Positions 51,964 to 60,951 of a stretch of DNA of 64,000 bases are shown one piece after another. The number at the start of each line of letters is the position of its first letter. Position 1 is the first letter of the stretch. The position numbers and the translations under genes are program-made. A model generated the notes under the pieces. That model saw only the letters and a list, made by a program, of their open reading frames with translations. It made no database searches and was not told where the DNA came from. The DNA is taken from NCBI RefSeq assembly GCF_000312385.1, contig NZ_HE997628.1, positions 293,361 to 357,360 of the forward strand. The letters run 5' to 3'. The stretch comes from Tsukamurella sp. 1534 (GTDB lineage Bacteria > Actinomycetota > Actinomycetes > Mycobacteriales > Mycobacteriaceae).

Positions 51964-51991
51964 ATCGGGAGGCGATCCACGGCGTCGCGGA

Positions 51992-52522
51992 TCCGATGGT
52001 GCCAGCCTTCGTGTATCGGAGACGGTCGCGTTGCGGACGCGCGAGGACGTGGACTTCATCCGGGGCGTCGTGCACCCGCGTGAGCAGTGGACCGCCCATG
52101 ACGAACGCGCGCCGCTTATGACCGAGGGGACGGACGCTCTGGTGCCGATTCCGAACGAGATGGCCCTACAGCTCGCGGCGTCGGTGAAGCGGTGGCCGGG
52201 GGAGACGGTCGTGGCGGACGGCCGCACAGGTGCGCGCGTCGGCCCGTGGCGCATCGAGGCGGCGATCCGCGAGGCGCGGGCGAAGATCGAAGGCCTGCCC
52301 GACACGTTCGTGTTCCACGATCTCAGGCACTATTTCGCGTCGGCGTTGATCGCCGGGGGAGCGGACAACAAGACCGTGCAGGCGCGGATGCGGCACGCGA
52401 AGGCCAGCACCACGCTCGACGTGTACGGGCACATGTTCCCGGATGCAGACGAGTCGACCCGCGCCGTGATCGCTGGGATCTTCGTGGCGCGGGCCGACTC
52501 GCTGGAAGCTACTGCGGACTGA
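51992..52522 (+). pseudogene. Tyrosine recombinase (phage integrase), catalytic domain only
   Basis: About 176 residues with the integrase catalytic landmarks: box I Arg in SLRVSETVALRTREDVDF, HDLRH (HxxR), MRHAKASTTLDVYGHMF (His and nucleophile Tyr). The N-terminal arm- and core-binding domains are absent, because upstream the sequence becomes the minus-strand protease fragment. A long open frame upstream is not integrase. It probably catalysed the insertion at glnA1 when complete; it should now be inactive. The gene ends 46 bases from the right repeat. Confidence 0.8.
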
Positions 52523-52567
52523 CTGCGGACTGAGATTCAGAATCCGCAGGTCAGCGGCATAGCAGAC

Positions 52568-52589
52568 TCACACGTCGTAGTAGAGCTGG
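52568..52589 (-). repeat. Right attachment repeat, within the glnA1 3' end
   Basis: Identical over 22 bases to 50211-50232. On the minus strand it encodes the last seven residues of GlnA1 (QLYYDV preceded by part of Phe) and its stop. Confidence 0.85.
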
Positions 52590-54001
52590 AACTCGTAGGG
52601 GTGCGGCCGCAGGTTGACCGGCTCGATCTCGTTCTCGCGCTTGTACGAGATCCACTCCTCGACCAGGTCCTCGGTGAACACGCCACCGGCGGTGAGGTAT
52701 TCGTGGTCCTCCTCGAGGCGGTCGATCACGGCCGGCAGCGAGGTGGGTGCCTGCGGGATGCCCTTGGCCTCCTCGGGCGGCAGCTCGTAGAGGTCCTTGT
52801 CGACCGGGGCGTGCGGCTCGATCTTGTTCTTGATGCCGTCCAGGCCGGCCATCATCATGGCGGCGAAGGCCAGGTACGGGTTGCCCGAGCTGTCGGGGCA
52901 ACGGAACTCGATGCGCTTGGCCTTCGGGTTGTTGCCCGTGATCGGGATGCGCACGCAGGCCGAGCGGTTGCGCTGGCTGTACACCAGGTTGATCGGGGCC
53001 TCGTAGCCCGGCACCAGGCGCTTGTACGAGTTGATCGTCGGGTTGGTGAACGCGAGCAGCGACGGGGCGTGGTGCAGGATGCCGCCGATGTAGTAGCGCG
53101 CGATGTCCGACAGGCCGCCGTAGCCGGCCTCGTCGTAGAACAGCGGCTTGCCGTCCTTCCACAGCGACTGGTGGGCGTGCATGCCCGAGCCGTTGTCACC
53201 GAACAGCGGCTTCGGCATGAACGTGACGGTCTTGCCCTCCTGCCACGCGGTGTTCTTCACGATGTACTTGAACAGCTGGACGTCGTCCGCGGCGTGCAGC
53301 AGCGTGTCGAACTTGTAGTTGATCTCGGCCTGGCCGCCGGTGCCCACCTCGTGGTGGCCGCGCTCCAGGGTGAAGCCGGCGTTCTGCAGGTTGGTCGAGA
53401 TCTTGTCGCGCAGGTCCACGTAGTGGTCGTACGGCGCGACGGGGAAGTAGCCGCCCTTGTTGCGGACCTTGTAGCCGAGGTTCGGCGAGCCGTCCTCCTC
53501 GACCGCACGGCCGGTGTTCCACGAGCCCGAGATGGAGTCGACCTCGTAGAACGAGCCGTTGACGTTGGAGTCGTAGCTCACCGAGTCGAAGATGTAGAAC
53601 TCGGCCTCGGCGCCGAAGAAGCAGGTGTCGGCGATGCCGGTGCTGGCCAGGTACTCCTCGGCCTTGCGCGCGATGTTGCGCGGGTCGCGGCTGTAGGCCT
53701 CCCGCGTGAACGGGTCGTGCACGAAGAACGAGATGTTCATCGTCTTCGCGGCGCGGAACGGGTCGATGCGCGCGGTGGTGACGTCGGGGAGCAGCATCAT
53801 GTCGGACTCGTCGATCGACTGGAAGCCGCGGATCGAAGACCCGTCGAAGGCCAGGCCGTCCTCGAAGACGCTGTCGTCGAACGCCGAGGCGGGGATGCTG
53901 AAGTGCTGCATCGTGCCGGGCAGATCGCAGAAGCGGATGTCGACGTACTCGACGTTCTCCTTCTTGAGGTAGTCGAGTAGTTCCTCTTTGGTAGTGAACA
54001 C
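52568..54001 (-). CDS. glnA1: Glutamine synthetase GlnA1, adenylylation-regulated
   Basis: A 477-residue type I-beta glutamine synthetase, the main ammonia-assimilating enzyme. Motifs: [85 protein letters not shown]. The DLYELPPEE loop holds the Tyr adenylylated by GlnE. GTG 54001 follows AAGGAG at about 10 bases. The reading frame is complete, although an integrative element sits immediately after (and shares) its last codons. A GlnR-type box lies about 100-135 bases upstream. Confidence 0.96.
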   Translation of the reverse strand: MFTTKEELLDYLKKENVEYVDIRFCDLPGTMQHFSIPASAFDDSVFEDGLAFDGSSIRGFQSIDESDMMLLPDVTTARIDPFRAAKTMNISFFVHDPFTREAYSRDPRNIARKAEEYLASTGIADTCFFGAEAEFYIFDSVSYDSNVNGSFYEVDSISGSWNTGRAVEEDGSPNLGYKVRNKGGYFPVAPYDHYVDLRDKISTNLQNAGFTLERGHHEVGTGGQAEINYKFDTLLHAADDVQLFKYIVKNTAWQEGKTVTFMPKPLFGDNGSGMHAHQSLWKDGKPLFYDEAGYGGLSDIARYYIGGILHHAPSLLAFTNPTINSYKRLVPGYEAPINLVYSQRNRSACVRIPITGNNPKAKRIEFRCPDSSGNPYLAFAAMMMAGLDGIKNKIEPHAPVDKDLYELPPEEAKGIPQAPTSLPAVIDRLEEDHEYLTAGGVFTEDLVEEWISYKRENEIEPVNLRPHPYEFQLYYDV

Positions 54002-54098
54002 CTTGTAATGGCTCCTTCGTCGTCCGGTGGTGGATCGCGGTGGTCGTACCTCCGCCACCCTTCACCGAGGTTACGAGCATTGAACCTATGGATGCGGT

Positions 54099-54136
54099 GT
54101 TGCCCGTGAACTAACGGAATGTTTCATCGGTGTTAC
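54099..54136 (-). promoter_or_regulatory. GlnR-type binding site upstream of glnA1
   Basis: On the minus strand GTAAC-N6-GAAAC (54136-54121) matches the actinobacterial GlnR consensus gTnAC-n6-GaAAc exactly. A weaker second pair, TTAGT-N6-GCAAC (54114-54099), follows at the expected 6-base spacing. It lies 98-135 bases before the glnA1 start, where GlnR acts on glnA in related genera. It could also influence the divergent RDD gene, which starts 45 bases to the right. Confidence 0.65.
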
Positions 54137-54180
54137 ACATCGATCGGAGGGGCCGCGAGGCGCCCACGTACCCTGAAGCC

Positions 54181-54642
54181 ATGGGTCGAGAAACGGGATC
54201 ATGGCTGTCCGGCGCCTCCGCGGCGCTGCCCGAGGGGGCGCACGGCGACTACCGCGGGCAGGGGCTGGGGCTTCCGCAGGACGGCCCCGGATCGGTCGCG
54301 TCCACCGGGCGCCGCGTGCTGGGGCTGTTCCTCGACTGGGTCCCGTCCGCGCTCATCGCGCTCGCGATCACGGGGTCGAGCAACGATCAGGGGACGCTGA
54401 CCGTGGGGATCTGGTTCCTGGTGGGCGTGCTCTCGGTGACGCTGTTCGGCTTCACGCCGGGGCAGTACTTCGCCGGCATGCGGGTGTCCCGCATCGAGAA
54501 CCCGGACATGCGTGTGGGATTCGTGCGCGCGCTCGCCCGGAACCTGCTCATCCTGTTCCTCGTGCCGCCGCTGATCCAGGACGTGGACGGCCGCGGAATG
54601 CAGGATCGGGCCACCGGAACCGTGCTGGTGCGGTCCCGGTAG
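54181..54642 (+). CDS. RDD family membrane protein (Rv2219A-like)
   Basis: A 153-residue membrane protein starting at ATG 54181. RDD features: GRRVLGLFLDWVPSALIALAI (Arg, then Asp in the first membrane segment), a second hydrophobic segment near 72-95 (TVGIWFLVGVLSVTLFG), the GQYFAGMRVSRI loop and a C-terminal segment ending QDRATGTVLV. The family is of unknown or transport function. It is divergent from glnA1, as at the mycobacterial locus. Confidence 0.85.
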   Translation: MGRETGSWLSGASAALPEGAHGDYRGQGLGLPQDGPGSVASTGRRVLGLFLDWVPSALIALAITGSSNDQGTLTVGIWFLVGVLSVTLFGFTPGQYFAGMRVSRIENPDMRVGFVRALARNLLILFLVPPLIQDVDGRGMQDRATGTVLVRSR

Positions 54643-54669
54643 CCCGACTGTGCCGGGCGCGGCGGGAGG

Positions 54670-55431
54670 TTAGTTCGAGCCGGTCTTGCGGCGGACGGTG
54701 CGCTGCACGCTGCGCATCTTGGCGCCCTGCGGCATCGGCCCGCGGGGCATCTGCGCGCCGCCGCCGCGGCTGGACAGCGCGGCGAGGCGCCCCTCCAGCT
54801 CGTCGATCTTCTTGTTGTTGATGTTCGAGGGCAGCTTGTTGAGGGTGCGCTGCAGCTTGCGCAGCGGGATCTGCCCCTCCTCGGTGCCGACGACGAACTC
54901 GTAGATCGGGGTCTGGCCCACGAGCCGCGAGGTCTTCTTCTTCTCCTGTGCGAGCAGCGACCGGACCCGGCTCTCGTTGCCCTCGGCCACCAGGATGATG
55001 CCCGGCCGGCCGATCACGCGGTGCACCGCGTCGGCGTGGGTGGTGGTGGCGATGCCCTGCTTCACGCGCCACGTGCCGCGCATGTTGTCCAGGGCCCAGC
55101 CGGCGGCGCCCGCCTGGCCCTCGTTCTTGGTGTAGACGTTGCGCTCGAGCCGGCGGGTGAACACGATGAACGCGCCCAGCAGGCCGATCAGGACGCCCAG
55201 GATCAGGAACAGCCACCAGTTGCCGAACGCGGCGCCGATGCCGACCGAGACCGCGACGGCGACCACGAAGACCGCGATCATGATCGGCAGGAGGGCCTTG
55301 TCCTCCTTGCGCTGCATCTGGAACGCCTGCCACATCTGCTTGCGGCGCTCCTTGGAAGCGGCCCGGCGGGCCTTCTTCGCCTCCGCCTTGGCCGCCTTCA
55401 GCTTGTCCTTGGCTGCGTTGTCCTGTGCCAT
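54670..55431 (-). CDS. DUF4191 membrane protein (Rv2219-like)
   Basis: A 253-residue protein: a basic N-terminus (1-45), two membrane segments (about 48-70 and 72-92), then a soluble cytoplasmic domain with GRPGIILVAEGNESRVRSLLAQEKKKTSRLVG. It belongs to the conserved actinobacterial DUF4191 family next to lipA. No function is known. It starts 21 bases after the lipA stop on the same strand, so lipA and this gene are probably co-transcribed. Confidence 0.87.
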   Translation of the reverse strand: MAQDNAAKDKLKAAKAEAKKARRAASKERRKQMWQAFQMQRKEDKALLPIMIAVFVVAVAVSVGIGAAFGNWWLFLILGVLIGLLGAFIVFTRRLERNVYTKNEGQAGAAGWALDNMRGTWRVKQGIATTTHADAVHRVIGRPGIILVAEGNESRVRSLLAQEKKKTSRLVGQTPIYEFVVGTEEGQIPLRKLQRTLNKLPSNINNKKIDELEGRLAALSSRGGGAQMPRGPMPQGAKMRSVQRTVRRKTGSN

Positions 55432-55452
55432 GGTTCCCAGTTTACGGAGTGG

Positions 55453-56478
55453 CTACTTCGCTGCTGCCATACGGCTCAGAACCGACGTGGCCTCCTGCGC
55501 CGCGTCGCCCTCCGCGGTGAGGTGCGACATGGCCTCGGGGATGGGCCGGCCGTGGTGCGCCATCGCCTTGGCGTAGAGCTTTCCGGCGCGGTACGACGAG
55601 CGCACCAGGGGCCCGGCCATGACGCCGGCGAAGCCCATCTCCTCGGCCGCGGTCGTGTGCTCGACGAACTCCTCGGGCTTGACCCACCGCTCCACGGGGT
55701 GGTGTCGAGGGGACGGCCGCAGGTACTGGGTGATGGTGATGATGTCGCAGCCCGCGTCGTGCAGGTCGCGCATCGCCTCGGTGACCTCCTCGGGGGTCTC
55801 GCCCATGCCGAGGATGAGGTTCGACTTGGTGACCAGGCCGAAGTCGCGGGCCTGGCGGATCACGTCGAGCGAGCGCTCGTAGCGGAACGCGGGGCGGATC
55901 CGCTTGAAGATGCGGGGCACCGTCTCCAGGTTGTGCGCGAGCACCTCCGGGCGGGACTCGAACACCTCGGCCAGCAGCTCGGGCTTGGCGTGGAAGTCGG
56001 GGATGAGGTTCTCGACGCCGGTGTTCGGGTTCAGTGCATGGATCTGGCGCACCGTCTCGGCGTACAACCACACGCCCTCGTCGGGCAGGTCGTCGCGGGC
56101 CACGCCCGTGATGGTCGAGTAGCGCAGGCCCATCGCCTGCACCGACTCGGCGACGCGGCGCGGCTCGTCCCGGTCCAGCTCCGCCGGCTTGCCCGTGTCG
56201 ATCTGGCAGAAGTCGCACCGCCGGGTGCATTGCTCTCCGCCGATGAGGAAGGTGGCCTCGCGGTCCTCCCAGCACTCGTAGATGTTGGGGCAGCCCGCCT
56301 CTTCGCACACCGTGTGCAGACCTTCACGCTTGACCAGGCCCTTGAGTTCGGTGAATTCGGGGCCCATCTTCGCGCGCGTGCGGATCCAGTTCGGCTTGCG
56401 CTCGATCGGGGTCTGTGCGTTACGGACCTCGAGGCGGAGTAGCTTGCGGGGGTTCTCCGGGGTACTCACCCGATCCAT
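55453..56478 (-). CDS. lipA: Lipoyl synthase LipA
   Basis: A 341-residue radical-SAM enzyme that inserts two sulfurs into octanoyl-E2/H-protein. It has both cluster motifs: auxiliary C58-x4-C63-x5-C69 ([12 protein letters not shown]) and radical-SAM C84-x3-C88-x2-C91 (CTRRCDFC), plus the C-terminal RSSYRAGK serine region that donates a ligand. Full length. In mycobacteria it lies beside lipB; here a 4.9-kb segment with two exporters and a regulator separates them. Confidence 0.95.
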   Translation of the reverse strand: MDRVSTPENPRKLLRLEVRNAQTPIERKPNWIRTRAKMGPEFTELKGLVKREGLHTVCEEAGCPNIYECWEDREATFLIGGEQCTRRCDFCQIDTGKPAELDRDEPRRVAESVQAMGLRYSTITGVARDDLPDEGVWLYAETVRQIHALNPNTGVENLIPDFHAKPELLAEVFESRPEVLAHNLETVPRIFKRIRPAFRYERSLDVIRQARDFGLVTKSNLILGMGETPEEVTEAMRDLHDAGCDIITITQYLRPSPRHHPVERWVKPEEFVEHTTAAEEMGFAGVMAGPLVRSSYRAGKLYAKAMAHHGRPIPEAMSHLTAEGDAAQEATSVLSRMAAAK

Positions 56479-56575
56479 GCTACGCCGGGTCCGGCGGCCC
56501 GCCGGTGGCGCGGGTCACGCCCTGTCGCCCGCGATTGTTCGATCATCTAATCTGACTCGGACAGGAGGTGCGGCG

Positions 56576-57799
56576 ATGGTGCAGGGGAGGACCCCGTGGG
56601 GCGCTTTCGTCGTCCTCTACCTGGTCTTCTTCCTCATGGGCGCCGAGATGAACCTCGTCGCCCCGCTGCTCCCCGACATCGCCCGCGCCTTCGGATCGTC
56701 GACCGGGGCCGCGGGCAACGTCGTGACCGCCTACGTGCTCTGCTACGCCGTCACCGGACCGCTCTTCGGGCGGATCTCCGACCGCCTTCCGCGCCGCTAC
56801 GCGATCGCCGCGGGAATGGCCGTCTTCGCCGCGGCCGACGTCCTCAGCTACGCCGCTCCGTCGCTCGGCCTCCTCATCGCGGCCCGGGCCGTGTCGGGGC
56901 TCGGCGCGGCCCTGGGCGCACCGTCGATCTGGGCGTACCTCGCCGAACACGCCGCCCCGGCGCAACGGGGGCGCGCGGTGTCGCTGGGCGCGGCCGCCTA
57001 CGCCGGCGGCCAGGTGCTGGGCGTACCGATGGGGGCGCTCCTCGCCACCGTGCTGGGGTGGCGCGCGCCGTACCTACTGATCGGCGTGCCGATGCTGGTG
57101 GTCGCCGCGGTCATGGCGCGACGCCTGCCGTCCGCCGGCCACTCGGCGGGCGCCGCGGAACCGGGCGGGTTGTTCGCGCCGTGGCGGGACCGGCGGATCG
57201 CCCTCGCGTTCACGTCCTCGCTGCTTCTCCAAGCGGGGCGGCTCGGCGCCTACACCTACGTGGGAGTCCTTCTCTCGCAACGGTTCGGCTACGGGCTCAC
57301 CGCGCTCGGGCTGGTCGGCCTGGTCGTCGGGATCGGGTCGATGATCGGGTCGGTGGGAACGGGCGTGGTCGTCGACCGGCTGGCGCGCCGCGGCGCCCAC
57401 CCGGCCTGGGTGCCCGCGGGGGCCGCGCTCGTCGTCGCCGGCGGTGTGGCGGTGGCGACCACGGCCACGGTCCCCGCGGTCGCCGTCGCGGCGATCGCGG
57501 TGTGGTGCGCGGGCGGCGGCGCGTTCTTCTCCGCGCAGCAGACGTACCTCTCGTCCGTGGACCCCGACCACCGCGCAGCCGTGCTGGGCTGGAACAACGC
57601 CTGCACGAACGCCGGTATCGCGGCGGGCACCTCGGTGCTCGGCGCGATCGCCGTGGGCGGCCCCTGGTTCGCCGCCGCGGCCACCGGCTTCGCGCTGGCC
57701 GCGGCGCTCCTGTGCATCGTCTCGGTGCGATTCGGTGCGGCGCCCGCCGGGGAGGTCAGGGCCTCGACGGCCACCACACCCGATCGCCCAGCGCGGTGA
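56576..57799 (+). CDS. MFS drug/metabolite exporter
   Basis: A 407-residue major facilitator with about 12 membrane segments. The intracellular loop after TM2 reads GRISDRLPRR, the MFS signature, and TM4-TM5 carry VSGLGAALGAPSIWAYLAEHAAPAQRGRAVSLGAAAYAGGQVLGVPMG, typical of drug:proton antiporters (DHA1-like). A GGAGGT ribosome site precedes ATG 56576. Its last 44 bases overlap the convergent MMPL gene. The substrate is unknown. Confidence 0.87.
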   Translation: MVQGRTPWGAFVVLYLVFFLMGAEMNLVAPLLPDIARAFGSSTGAAGNVVTAYVLCYAVTGPLFGRISDRLPRRYAIAAGMAVFAAADVLSYAAPSLGLLIAARAVSGLGAALGAPSIWAYLAEHAAPAQRGRAVSLGAAAYAGGQVLGVPMGALLATVLGWRAPYLLIGVPMLVVAAVMARRLPSAGHSAGAAEPGGLFAPWRDRRIALAFTSSLLLQAGRLGAYTYVGVLLSQRFGYGLTALGLVGLVVGIGSMIGSVGTGVVVDRLARRGAHPAWVPAGAALVVAGGVAVATTATVPAVAVAAIAVWCAGGGAFFSAQQTYLSSVDPDHRAAVLGWNNACTNAGIAAGTSVLGAIAVGGPWFAAAATGFALAAALLCIVSVRFGAAPAGEVRASTATTPDRPAR

Positions 57800-60700
57800 T
57801 CGCGGCCGGGACGAACACGGTGCGCACCACCGCGATGTCGATCAACAGCCCGATGCCGATCGTGGACCCGATCTGCAGGAGGTTGATCACGCTGCCGCTC
57901 ATGAGCGCGAACATGGTGATCGCGAAAACCAGTCCGGCCGTGGTGATCACGCTGCCCGTGGAGCCGAACGCGCGGAGCACGCCGCGCACCGTCGAATCCC
58001 CGGCGGCCTCCTCCCGGATCCGGTCCGCGAACAGCATGCTGTAGTCCGCGCCCACCGCCACGAGGGCCATGAACGAGATCGGCAGCACCGACCAGTCGAC
58101 GGGGATGCCCAGACCGTGCTGCCACAGCAGCACCGACGCGCCCGCGGCCGCGCCGAAGGAGAGCACCACCGTGGCCACCATCAGCAGCGGCGCGACGACC
58201 GAGCGCAGCAGCACCAGCAGCACGAGGAACACGCCGATCACGGCGACGAGGCCGAACAGCAGGAAGTCGCGCAGCACCTGATCGCGCATCTGCGCCGAGA
58301 TCGACGCCAGGCCGAACCCGTCGACCGACGCGTCCTGCAGCACGGTGCCGTGCGCCGCCGCCCTGGCGGCCTCGGGGATGGACGCCGCCGTGTTGAGGGC
58401 CTCGTCCGAGTAGGGATTGATGCCCCACACCACCAGCATCCGGGCCGACCGTCCGTCGGGCGACATGAGCACCCGCGCACCGTCGACGAACCGGTCCGAC
58501 TGCAGTCCCTGGGCGGGCAGGTAGAAGCCCCGCCCGGGGCCCTCGGAGGTCCCGGCCGAGAGGCCCGTCAGGTAGTCGGTGGCCGTGCCGAGGCCGTCCT
58601 GCAGCCGCCCCGTCATCTCCACGACCTGGTCGGTGCCCGACTTGACCTGCCCCAGGCCCGTGCTGAGCTGCGACAGCCCGCCGGAGAGCTCCTCGACGCC
58701 GGCGTTGAGCTGGGCGAGCTGCGCCTTCACCTGCGCCGGGCTGAGCCCGCCGAGCCCGGCGAGGAGGCCCTGCAGGCGGGCGAGGGCGTCGTCCGCCTGC
58801 GCCAGGGCGGTCGCCGCCCGGTCGGTGGTGCCGGGCGGCAACGGGGCCGCCGCGGTCGCGGCCCGCACGGCCGACGAGGCGCCGCCGCCCGTCGTGCGAT
58901 CCAGGGTCGCGAAGGCCTCGCGCGCGGCGCGGCAGTTCGGGTCGGCGGAACAGGTGGGGGAGACCGGCCCCACGAGGGGCCCGAACACCGTCGTGATGCC
59001 CGACGTGGCCGCGGACTGCTGCCGCTGCGCCGTGCGGACCGCGTCCGCCGCCGCGGTGAGCGTCGTGACGGCGCTCCGGAGCAGGGCCGTCGCGCGATCC
59101 ACGTCGACGGTGCCGCCGCTCGCGGTCGCGAGGGCGTTCTGCGCGGAGGTGAGCGCGTCGAGGACGCCCGACGCGAGGCCCGTGACCCGCTGCGTTCCCG
59201 CGACCAGTTCCGGGACGCGGCGCGAGGCGTCCGCGGCCCCCGCGTTCAGCTGGTCCACGCCCGAGGCGAGGGCCTTCAGCTGCGGAGAGGCGTCCTTGAG
59301 CTGCCGGCCGGCGTCCCCGAGCCCGTCCGCCACGATCCCGGCCTGATAGCCGACGGCCGATTCGGGTACGGGCTCGCCGTTCGGACGGGTGATGGACCGG
59401 ATGTACGCCACCTGCGGCAGGTTCGACACCCCGATGGCGATCGATTCGAGCGCCGCGAGGTCGTGCGTGTTGCGCATGTCGTGGTCGGAGCGGATGAGCA
59501 GGAACTCGGGCACGGCCTCGTTGACGCCCCAGTGTTCCTGCACCGTCTCGTAGCCGTTGCGGGAATCGGTGGCCCGCAGCTGCATCCGGTTCTCGTCGAA
59601 CCCGATCACCATGCTCGGGAGGACGGCCGACGCGGCCAGCAGCACCACGAGGGCGGCCGCCGAGAGCGGGACGGCGCGGCGCATCACCTTCGCGCCGGTG
59701 CGGCGCCAGCGCTTCTCCGTGCCCGGCCGCGGTTCCACCCAACCGCGGGCGCCGAGGTAGCGCAGCAGCGCCGGAGGGAGTGTGAGGGCGATGAGGCAGG
59801 TGACGATGATCGAGATGGTGGTCGGCAGGCCGGCGGTGACGAAGATGCCCACCTTGCAGAAGATCATGGCGCCGCTGGCCACGGCGATGGTGAGCGCCGA
59901 CGCCACGATGATCCGGCCCACCCGGGTCGACGCGGCGACCGCGGCCTCCCCGGACGGCAGGCCCGCCCGCCGGGCCTCGTGGAAGCCGGCCACCGCGAAG
60001 ATCGCGTAGTCCGTGGCGGCGCCCAGGACCATCGCCGTCATGATCGCGATGGAGAAGTTGGAGACCGGGATGATCTCGTGTTCGCCGAGCAGGGAGACGA
60101 TCGGCCGCGCCACGGCGAGCGAGAGGCCGATGGTGAGCAGCGGCACCACGGCCGCGCCCACCGACCGGTACGTGACCAGGAGCAGCGCCATGATCAGGAC
60201 CACCGACACCGCCGTGATCACCAGCAGAGAGGCGTCGATCGCCGTGAACAGGTCGGACAGCGTGGGCGCGGTGCCGGTGAACTCGGCGGTGACGCCCGGC
60301 GGCGCCGGGATGGAGCGGACCGTCTCCCGGATCGCTTCCGTGCTGGATTGCGCTCGCGTGGAGCCGATGTCGCCGACCTCGGCCACCAGGAGGTTGATCG
60401 CCTTCTTGTCCGGGCTCAGCCCCACCTCGCGCGCCGCGGGCCGGCCGAAGGTGTCGATCACGTACGCGACGTGCTCCTGGTCCGCCTGCAGGGCGGTGGT
60501 GATCCGCCGGTAGTAGTCCTCCTCGGCCGGGCCGATCTCGTGGCCGGCGGAGACGATCACGTTCCCCTGCGCGGTGGACGACGGGGTGCCGAACTCCTCG
60601 GCCATCGCCCGCAGCCCGTCGACGCCGGGGAGGTCGCCGGGGATGAACGGCGCGGAGTGCTTGTGCACCGTGGTCTCGAGCTGGGGCACTGCGACGTTGA

Positions 60701-60806
60701 GCACGCCGGCCAGCGCCACCCAGAACAACAGCACCCACGCCGCGTGGCGCACGCACCACCGTCCCCATCTCGTCGCGATACCGGGCGTCGCCTGGTGGTC
60801 CGTCAT
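57756..60806 (-). CDS. MMPL/RND-type transporter
   Basis: A 1016-residue RND-superfamily exporter with two six-segment membrane units (about residues 185-375 and 830-1005). Between them is an exceptionally long extracytoplasmic part (about 440-800), rich in Leu/Ala/Gly heptads (LKALASGVDQLNAG, LAQLNAGVEELSGGLSQLSTGLGQV), likely coiled-coil, as in mycobacterial MmpL proteins and YhgE-like proteins. TM4 motifs GAATDYAIFAV and GADYSMLFADRI carry the Asp-Tyr pairs that relay protons. Such proteins export lipids or small molecules. A divergent HxlR regulator probably controls it. Confidence 0.9.
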   Translation of the reverse strand: MTDHQATPGIATRWGRWCVRHAAWVLLFWVALAGVLNVAVPQLETTVHKHSAPFIPGDLPGVDGLRAMAEEFGTPSSTAQGNVIVSAGHEIGPAEEDYYRRITTALQADQEHVAYVIDTFGRPAAREVGLSPDKKAINLLVAEVGDIGSTRAQSSTEAIRETVRSIPAPPGVTAEFTGTAPTLSDLFTAIDASLLVITAVSVVLIMALLLVTYRSVGAAVVPLLTIGLSLAVARPIVSLLGEHEIIPVSNFSIAIMTAMVLGAATDYAIFAVAGFHEARRAGLPSGEAAVAASTRVGRIIVASALTIAVASGAMIFCKVGIFVTAGLPTTISIIVTCLIALTLPPALLRYLGARGWVEPRPGTEKRWRRTGAKVMRRAVPLSAAALVVLLAASAVLPSMVIGFDENRMQLRATDSRNGYETVQEHWGVNEAVPEFLLIRSDHDMRNTHDLAALESIAIGVSNLPQVAYIRSITRPNGEPVPESAVGYQAGIVADGLGDAGRQLKDASPQLKALASGVDQLNAGAADASRRVPELVAGTQRVTGLASGVLDALTSAQNALATASGGTVDVDRATALLRSAVTTLTAAADAVRTAQRQQSAATSGITTVFGPLVGPVSPTCSADPNCRAAREAFATLDRTTGGGASSAVRAATAAAPLPPGTTDRAATALAQADDALARLQGLLAGLGGLSPAQVKAQLAQLNAGVEELSGGLSQLSTGLGQVKSGTDQVVEMTGRLQDGLGTATDYLTGLSAGTSEGPGRGFYLPAQGLQSDRFVDGARVLMSPDGRSARMLVVWGINPYSDEALNTAASIPEAARAAAHGTVLQDASVDGFGLASISAQMRDQVLRDFLLFGLVAVIGVFLVLLVLLRSVVAPLLMVATVVLSFGAAAGASVLLWQHGLGIPVDWSVLPISFMALVAVGADYSMLFADRIREEAAGDSTVRGVLRAFGSTGSVITTAGLVFAITMFALMSGSVINLLQIGSTIGIGLLIDIAVVRTVFVPAAITALGDRVWWPSRP

Positions 60807-60819
60807 GGTGCCTTCCGTT

Positions 60820-60839
60820 GGTCCTTCGAATATCGGACC
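60820..60839. promoter_or_regulatory. Candidate HxlR operator
   Basis: Inverted repeat GGTCC-N10-GGACC lies 14 bases upstream of the MMPL start, in the 145-base divergent gap. A second GGTCC with TTCGAA occurs near 60876. It is a plausible operator for the neighbouring HxlR protein, by position only. Confidence 0.4.
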
Positions 60840-60951
60840 CACAGATATGGAAAGCCCCGGGATCACCCGAGCAATGGTCCAAATTTCGAACTAGGCTGGT
60901 TCGGAGAGGACGCTATCCAATCCTGCGGTGCTGTAGAAAGGGGTCCGAACG

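Larger units (their letters stand above)
50211..52589. mobile_element. Degraded integrative element (prophage remnant) in the glnA1 3' end
   Basis: A 2.4-kb segment bounded by a 22-bp direct repeat (50211-50232 and 52568-52589). The right copy is the last seven codons plus stop of glnA1; the left copy restores the same sequence at the other end. Inside are a low-GC HNH-type gene, a small phage-like gene, a fragment of a prohead protease and a truncated tyrosine recombinase ending 46 bases from the right repeat. This is the layout of a site-specific element using the 3' end of a housekeeping gene as its attachment site, reduced by internal deletion. Confidence 0.85.

Noticed and set aside
51698..52110. 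Full-length 274-residue integrase ORF
   Set aside because: Only the part from about 51992 resembles a recombinase. The earlier part is antisense to a prohead protease fragment.
57289..60882. Very long open frames (over 900 residues) antisense or out of frame to the MMPL gene and at 44110-47259, 6295-9258, 13319-15028
   Set aside because: They lie over genes with clear family motifs, are Arg/Gly/Ala-rich without recognisable domains, and arise because GC-rich codons rarely make stops in other frames.
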